Origin: Candidatus Nitrosotalea sp. FS
GTDB lineage: Archaea > Thermoproteota > Nitrososphaeria > Nitrososphaerales > Nitrosopumilaceae
Length of the DNA: 9,955 nt
Reading direction: 5' to 3'
NCBI RefSeq assembly: GCF_011319475.1
Contig: NZ_RCMC01000239.1
Coordinates: 1 to 9,955 of the forward strand
In this document: positions 6,220 through 9,955 of the stretch, piece after piece
Numbering within the stretch: position 1 is the stretch's first letter
Layout of the letters: the number at the start of each line of letters is the position of its first letter
The notes under the pieces: model-generated
Databases searched by the model: none
Told to the model about the DNA's origin: nothing
Seen by the model: only the letters and a program-made list of their open reading frames with translations
Program-made: the position numbers and the translations under genes

Positions 6220-7308
6220 ATGCCTGAAATTTGGCTTAGCTATGGACCTACAGACGTTGTTCTTGATGTAATGGCAGAAAATCTGGAAAAACAAATAGTT
6301 CCTGGAGGCGTGAGCTTGACTGATGCAGAAATTGCATCAAAACTCGAATCTGTTGATCTGTCAAAGCCTACAGAATTTGTGATAATGGAACATTCCAAAT
6401 CTGTTCTGAAGATAATCTCTGGCTTGTTAGACATTTGCACAAAAAAGTCCCTCCCAAAACCAAAATTCTTGGTAGACAAGTCAAACTTGAATTCTATTAA
6501 AAATGTCTTCGCTGATCCGACCGTATCAATATCAGAATTTAACAACTCTCAATTTTCTAACGCTAATCTGATCTTTATAGGAGAGATGGAGTTTGATGGC
6601 TTGTTTGGATATGATACAATGTCCACTAAATTATTGCGAAGATTTGGTAAAGATAACATGCTTGAGGCATATGAAAAAAGAGAAGGAAATCTTCCACTTC
6701 CTGGTTATGAGTTGCAAACAATGCAGGTGGCAAAAAAATTTACTGATGGATTTGAGATATCTTCTATTGAGATTGTGGCAAATCAATCTGGAATAATTGA
6801 TGTTGCTGTAGGTCACCCTTCCTCGACTTTCTCGTTATCAAAATCTCTATCCTCAAATGCCATACATGAGACCGAAAAACATCGGGTAGCAATTGTTAGC
6901 ACTGGAAAAGAGACAAGCAATGAAACATTGAGCAGATCACTTTCATCTGTCTGGAATTGCTCAGGTGTGATAAAAGATGAGGGGTTGATTATACTTCTTG
7001 CAGAATGCAAAAATGGATTGGGTTCTGAAGCAATTCAGCAATATGTGGAAGGAAGAATGAATCTGGACAGGCTAAAAAATCCCTCTAAATATTTGGATGG
7101 GATGGAAGATCTACTATTTCTAACAGAAATGCACAAGAAATTTGGAATAGGTATAGTATCAATTTTGCCGAATCTTTATACAAAAGACAAACTTGGTATG
7201 ATTCCATTTAGTGGTGCAAAGGAGACAATGGATTATGTTCTTAAGACATATGGTGAAAGGCAAAAGATTACCATCATTCCTGATGGCTCACACGTCTTAC
7301 TGCGGTAA
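6220..7308 (+). CDS. LarA-like (DUF2088 family) protein apparently lacking the nickel-pincer residues
   Basis: A soluble protein of 362 residues. Its C-terminal half resembles the lactate racemase family LarA: IIDVAVGHPSSTFSLSKSL (192-210) in place of the usual VVV..GGYP....LYQ, EGLIILLAECKNGLGSE (254-270), IVSILP (312-317) and IIPDGSHV (352-359). The N-terminus WLSYGPTDVVLDV also fits the family opening. The active-site half has drifted. The D-x-T-R motif appears as E57-H-S59-K60. The G-T-H-R motif is gone. The E-P-H-...-G-F-S-G-G-R-K block, carrying His174 and Lys184 of LarA, aligns to GEMEFDGLFGYDTMS (121-135), where His becomes Asp126 and Lys becomes about Thr136/Lys137. No His matches His200. 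At 362 residues it is also shorter than LarA (about 420-430). Racemase activity with the nickel cofactor is therefore doubtful and the present role unknown. It is divergent from pyrE and overlaps the next gene by 12 bp. Confidence 0.68.
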   Translation: MPEIWLSYGPTDVVLDVMAENLEKQIVPGGVSLTDAEIASKLESVDLSKPTEFVIMEHSKSVLKIISGLLDICTKKSLPKPKFLVDKSNLNSIKNVFADPTVSISEFNNSQFSNANLIFIGEMEFDGLFGYDTMSTKLLRRFGKDNMLEAYEKREGNLPLPGYELQTMQVAKKFTDGFEISSIEIVANQSGIIDVAVGHPSSTFSLSKSLSSNAIHETEKHRVAIVSTGKETSNETLSRSLSSVWNCSGVIKDEGLIILLAECKNGLGSEAIQQYVEGRMNLDRLKNPSKYLDGMEDLLFLTEMHKKFGIGIVSILPNLYTKDKLGMIPFSGAKETMDYVLKTYGERQKITIIPDGSHVLLR

Positions 7309-8391
7309 AATAGAAAACGGTAATGGTGCACAGAGAAATGCAAGAACAATGACAAGCCCGAATATTCTTTTTCTTTTTCGCGATAATGGAGATATGTCAT
7401 CTAATGGTTTTATGTCCTGACTTCTCATGCTAAACATTAGTACAAACAATGCCATGATGTAGTATCCAGTTGAAGCAAGAATTCCTATACTTGCATATGT
7501 CAAAATTCTGTGCCATTTGATACCAAATGTTGCTCTAGCAATGTGACCGCCATCAAGTTGCCATGCTGGAAGAAGATTAAGAAACGTTATGAGAAAACCA
7601 AACCATGCTGCCAACAAAACTGGCGACATTACAAGTTCTTGGTTTGGTACATGTTTTCCAACTAGAAATATTGTGGCATCCATTATTATGCTAGAATGCA
7701 GATCCATGAGACCAGATTTTTGCAAAAGTTCCTGGGCCTGTGAACTTGGTATCAAAGGGGAAAGATATGCGCCATACGTGGAAACAATTATTGCTACAAC
7801 AAGTCCTGCAATGGGACCAGAGATTCCTACATCAAAAAGTATGTTTCTGTTTACAATCAAACCGCGAGACATTATGAGTGCTCCAAATGTTGGTACAAAA
7901 CCTACCACCGGAATTCCTGGAATAAAATATGGCCAACTGATCTTAAGTTTGTGTCTCTTTGACGCAATCATATGACCAAGTTCGTGGATACCAAGTATTC
8001 CAATTAATGATGCAGTGTATAGTGTTGCTATGTAAAATGGGTCATCTCCTTTTACAATGGAATTTGTACTAATTGCTCGATAATACCCGTCAATCATTAC
8101 CATTGCTATTGTAGCAGCAAATAGTGCTCTTGGAATCCAAGATCTGCGTGACTTTGGAGGCTCAAATCTTGAAACCAGCAAAAATATTCTTCCAGAACTT
8201 GATTCTAGTCTGGCTATGATGTTTTTTGATTCCATGCGTTGAACCAGTTGGCGAAATTTCTCAGTTATCTCATTTCCAGAAATTTCAATTTGTAATACGG
8301 TTGGACTTTGATTAAAGCCTACTATAGTAAAATATGAAGAAACCATTGATAAAACTTCATCAAGAGTTGATATGTTTGACCGTCTGTTCAT
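7297..8391 (-). CDS. M50 (site-2 protease family) intramembrane metalloprotease
   Basis: A 364-residue membrane protein. The zinc motif HELGH is at 136-140 within a hydrophobic segment, and the second motif N272-LLPAWQ-LDGG (279-282) supplies the third zinc ligand Asp280. These are the hallmarks of site-2 proteases, which cut transmembrane segments of partner proteins. Residues 1-80 form a soluble domain with mixed alpha/beta pattern and precede the first membrane helix (about 86-101). Further hydrophobic segments lie near 119-135, 187-210, 255-275, 296-320 and 342-362, with a basic run KRKRK at about 338-342. The architecture resembles the cyanobacterial/plant EGY-type members more than bacterial RseP, as no PDZ domain is visible. 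Start ATG 8391 has an AT box about 24 nt upstream. No anti-sigma-like substrate is encoded nearby; the substrate is unknown. Confidence 0.92.
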   Translation of the reverse strand: MNRRSNISTLDEVLSMVSSYFTIVGFNQSPTVLQIEISGNEITEKFRQLVQRMESKNIIARLESSSGRIFLLVSRFEPPKSRRSWIPRALFAATIAMVMIDGYYRAISTNSIVKGDDPFYIATLYTASLIGILGIHELGHMIASKRHKLKISWPYFIPGIPVVGFVPTFGALIMSRGLIVNRNILFDVGISGPIAGLVVAIIVSTYGAYLSPLIPSSQAQELLQKSGLMDLHSSIIMDATIFLVGKHVPNQELVMSPVLLAAWFGFLITFLNLLPAWQLDGGHIARATFGIKWHRILTYASIGILASTGYYIMALFVLMFSMRSQDIKPLDDISPLSRKRKRIFGLVIVLAFLCAPLPFSILPQ

Positions 8392-8410
8392 TACTGGCTT
8401 TAATTATTTC

Positions 8411-8418
8411 TTTTATTT
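8411..8418 (-). promoter_or_regulatory. AT box of the M50 protease gene
   Basis: AAATAAAA on the minus strand is centred about 24 nt before the ATG at 8391 and suggests a leaderless transcript. It lies in the 66-bp divergent spacer shared with the acetyltransferase gene. Confidence 0.4.
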
Positions 8419-8426
8419 GCTTAGAG

Positions 8427-8435
8427 TTAAATAAT
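8427..8435 (+). promoter_or_regulatory. AT box of the Ard1-type acetyltransferase gene
   Basis: TTAAATAAT is centred about 27 nt before the ATG at 8458, the spacing expected for a leaderless archaeal transcript. It is separate from the box used in the opposite direction, only about 10 bp away, so the two promoters could compete. Confidence 0.45.
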
Positions 8436-8457
8436 TAATAATTCCAGTATCATCAGA

Positions 8458-8958
8458 ATGCAGGTGGCATTAAGAGAAATTGGTAACTGTGTCATTCGTA
8501 GATGCGATCTTTCAGACTTGATTTCAACCATGGAGATAAATCTCAAAACGCTGCCAGAACACTATTCTGACTATTTCTATGAAAGTCTACTTGCTGAGCT
8601 TCCTGAGGCATTCCTAGTGGCAGAGGTGGACAAGAAGCTTGTGGGGTACATAATGTGTAAAATTGAATATGGTTTTTCAAACTTCAAAAAACTTGGCTTT
8701 GTAAAAAAGGGTCATGTTGTATCCGTTGCAGTATTGCCAGAACATCGAAGAAAGGGAATTGGAGAGGGCTTGGTTCTGGAAGCAATTGGAGGAGTAAAAC
8801 TGAAAAAATCCGATGAACTGTATCTTGAAGTCAGATGTAGTAATAGTGATGCCGTAAGGCTGTATGAAAAACTTGGATTTGTCATAAAACAACGACTAAA
8901 AGCCTACTATCGTGACGGCGAAGATGCATATTTGATGGCAATTGAGTTTGCTTACTAG
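8458..8958 (+). CDS. ard1: Archaeal N-terminal protein acetyltransferase (Ard1/NatA-like, GNAT fold)
   Basis: Transfers acetyl from acetyl-CoA to the amino terminus of newly made proteins. The 166 residues match the single-domain archaeal enzyme first studied as Sulfolobus Ard1, which is about the same length. Visible landmarks: TLPEHYSDYFYESLL (31-45) with Glu34 at the place of the Sulfolobus catalytic Glu35; VGYIMCKIEYGFSNFKKLGFVKKGHVVSVAVLPEHRRKGIGEGL (62-105), including the acetyl-CoA motif R97-x-x-G100-x-G102; LYLEVRCSNSDAVRLYEKLGF (121-141); and a C-terminal YYRDGEDAYLMAIEF. The GFSNFKK-GHVVSVAV block is much closer to Ard1 than to bacterial RimI. ATG 8458 gives the family length and has an AT box about 27 nt upstream. 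It diverges from the M50 protease gene, and a small membrane protein gene follows after 36 bp. Confidence 0.94.
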   Translation: MQVALREIGNCVIRRCDLSDLISTMEINLKTLPEHYSDYFYESLLAELPEAFLVAEVDKKLVGYIMCKIEYGFSNFKKLGFVKKGHVVSVAVLPEHRRKGIGEGLVLEAIGGVKLKKSDELYLEVRCSNSDAVRLYEKLGFVIKQRLKAYYRDGEDAYLMAIEFAY

Positions 8959-8959
8959 A

Positions 8960-8973
8960 TTAAAATAAATAAG
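8960..8973 (+). promoter_or_regulatory. AT box of the small membrane protein gene
   Basis: TTAAAATAAATAAG lies just after the stop codon of the acetyltransferase gene. Its downstream half (TAAATAAG) is centred about 25 nt before the ATG at 8995, which suggests an independent leaderless transcript in addition to any read-through. Confidence 0.45.
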
Positions 8974-8994
8974 TCACAAAAAGACTCTAGCCTT

Positions 8995-9216
8995 ATGACA
9001 AGACAACGAACTATTGGAATAATGATCTTTGTCTTGGCAATTGTGGGATTCTTTGTTTATGCCTATCTTCTGATGCTCTCTGAATGGAGTCCTATTGTCT
9101 TACAACTTTCAGTATTAATGGCAGTGGGAGGAATTCTTGGAGTTATTTCTTGGATAGGATACAACATGGCAACCTCAAGACCATCTCCTTCCTCTCTTGT
9201 AACTGATGACAAGTAA
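8995..9216 (+). CDS. Small two-helix membrane protein of unknown function
   Basis: A 73-residue product I do not recognise as a named family. It has a short basic N-terminus (MTRQR), a first hydrophobic helix at about 7-28, a short link with SEWSP (29-33), a second helix at about 34-56 rich in Gly and small residues (AVGGILGVISWIGY), and a polar tail of about 17 residues ending SLVTDDK. By the positive-inside rule both ends are probably cytoplasmic with a short loop outside, but the charges are few. Support for it being real: a complete frame with a coherent hydrophobic pattern, an AT box at the right distance, and close packing between two genes. Its stop TAA directly abuts the stop of the trm5-like gene on the other strand, forming TAATTA (9214-9219). 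Confidence 0.75.
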   Translation: MTRQRTIGIMIFVLAIVGFFVYAYLLMLSEWSPIVLQLSVLMAVGGILGVISWIGYNMATSRPSPSSLVTDDK

Positions 9217-9955
9217 TTATTTGGATATTTCTGCATCAACAACTGCTTGGTAAAATCTTGGACCTACAGGTCTTACAATTTTTGCTCCTAAAATTTCTGA
9301 TTTGACATTTACAACACCTAGGAAATGTTGTGGTGCCAAAGACGAAACAAGTCCTTTTTTTTCTGCATGGATGTGACAGTAGTAGTGTATTATTGCATTT
9401 TTCTTTGCAGCTCTTATGGCATTTCCAAGAAATTCATCTGATCTTTCAGGCAGCAACATTAGGACTCTATCTCCTGTCTCAAGTAATTTTTCTTCTATTA
9501 CTTTTGCGGCATCTCCTTCAATTGATTCCACAGTTCCTTTTAGTTTGTTTAGTTGTATGTTTTTTGTGCATAATCTGGCTGCATCGGGATTGATATCGAT
9601 ATTGTAAACATGACACTTTTTCTTTTTTGCAGCCACGATGGAAAACATTCCAACTCCTCCAAACATGTTGATTACAGTCTCCCCATCTTTAATCAGTTCT
9701 GCAATTCTTTCTCGTTCTGTTGAAAGTCTGGGTGAAAAAAAGGTCTTTTCCACATCAACTATGAACCTACAACCATGTTCTTTGTATTCTGTTTCAGTCT
9801 TGTCCTCTCCTGCAAGTAACTCTAGTTTTCTAATTCTATAGTCTCCTTCTACTGGAGATGATTGATAATAGACTGATTTTGCGGTCTTTACTTTTTCTAA
9901 AAGAACCTCTCCAATTATCTTTCTCTTAGACAAAAGAGCATCTGGTACCCTCAAG
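9217..9955 (-). CDS. trm5: Trm5-family tRNA (guanine-N1) methyltransferase, 5' end outside window
   Basis: SAM-dependent enzyme that methylates N1 of G37 next to the anticodon, which prevents frameshifting; some archaeal members also act in wyosine synthesis. The frame is open to the right edge, so the N-terminal ~90 residues are missing; the TTG at 9954 is very likely an internal Leu codon, since VPDALLSKRKIIGEVLLE aligns to an internal Trm5 segment. In the visible 245+ residues: EGDYRIRKLELLAGEDKTETEYKEHGCRFIVDVEKTFFSPRL (37-77), which is diagnostic for Trm5 and includes Arg76 of FSPRL; SAM motif I INMFGGVGMFSI (95-106); YNIDINPDAARLCTKNIQLNK (117-137); MLLPERSDEFL (166-176) in the motif IV position; and IHYY in the C-terminal part. 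Motif IV reads LLP where Trm5 normally has NLP. Family assignment is secure; Trm5 subtype is not decided. It is convergent with the small membrane protein gene with no gap. Confidence 0.9.
   Translation of the reverse strand, partial: LRVPDALLSKRKIIGEVLLEKVKTAKSVYYQSSPVEGDYRIRKLELLAGEDKTETEYKEHGCRFIVDVEKTFFSPRLSTERERIAELIKDGETVINMFGGVGMFSIVAAKKKKCHVYNIDINPDAARLCTKNIQLNKLKGTVESIEGDAAKVIEEKLLETGDRVLMLLPERSDEFLGNAIRAAKKNAIIHYYCHIHAEKKGLVSSLAPQHFLGVVNVKSEILGAKIVRPVGPRFYQAVVDAEISK

Noticed and set aside
7589..7975. A 128-codon plus-strand frame inside the M50 protease gene
   Set aside because: It is antisense to the zinc-site region of a clear M50 protease and has no promoter box or recognisable domain.
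7297..8958. M50 protease and Ard1-type acetyltransferase as a linked regulated-proteolysis or protein N-terminus system
   Set aside because: They are divergent with separate promoter boxes, and no substrate such as an anti-factor is nearby; adjacency alone is not enough.
9952..9954. TTG at the right edge as the true start of the trm5-like gene
   Set aside because: The residues that follow align to an internal part of Trm5, and the frame is still open at the window end, so the gene is cut by the edge.
1..9955. Mobile element, CRISPR array, toxin-antitoxin pair or defence island
   Set aside because: I saw no transposase, integrase, direct repeat array or short overlapping gene pair of that kind; the genes are housekeeping and base composition looks even.

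Overview
The window looks like chromosomal DNA of an ammonia-oxidising archaeon (Nitrososphaeria/Thaumarchaeota, most likely the Nitrosopumilus group). The evidence is an archaeal TATA-binding protein, an archaeal Ard1-type N-terminal acetyltransferase, an archaeal Trm5-like tRNA methyltransferase, a polyprenyl diphosphate synthase for ether lipids, low G+C coding sequence, and AT-rich boxes about 24-27 nt before most start codons, as expected for leaderless archaeal transcripts. Placement below the class is inferred from general resemblance, not from a search.

Layout, left to right. (1) Positions 1-2850 hold the 3' part of nuoL and all of nuoN, the proton-pumping antiporter-like subunits at the end of a complex I operon. 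(2) On the minus strand lie a short polyprenyl (geranylgeranyl-type) diphosphate synthase (2840-3691) and, upstream of it, a tRNA-Glu(UUC) carrying a 16-nt insertion in its T-loop (3747-3840). (3) On the plus strand are a CADD/TenA-like di-metal protein (3925-4563), a CAU-anticodon tRNA (4607-4680), a roughly 300-nt non-coding stretch with several inverted repeats, and the TATA-binding protein gene (4985-5548). (4) pyrE (minus, 5559-6170) and a LarA-like protein (plus, 6220-7308) diverge from one central AT box. (5) An M50 site-2-type membrane protease (minus, 7297-8391) and an Ard1-type acetyltransferase (plus, 8458-8958) also diverge. A two-helix membrane protein (8995-9216) follows. (6) The window ends in a minus-strand trm5-like gene whose start lies beyond the right edge.

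Most genes are housekeeping: respiration, lipid precursor synthesis, translation, basal transcription and pyrimidine synthesis. They are packed as alternating divergent and convergent single genes. All four convergent protein-gene ends are very tight (11 bp overlap, 10 bp gap, 12 bp overlap, 0 bp gap), so the transcripts probably overlap at their 3' ends. I see no insertion sequence, CRISPR array, integrase or defence gene.

The points most worth checking are the T-loop insertion in tRNA-Glu, the LarA-fold protein that seems to have lost the residues used for the nickel-pincer cofactor, the CADD-family protein as a possible route to p-aminobenzoate in an archaeon, the shortened C-terminal part of the prenyl synthase, and the structured non-coding region before tbp.
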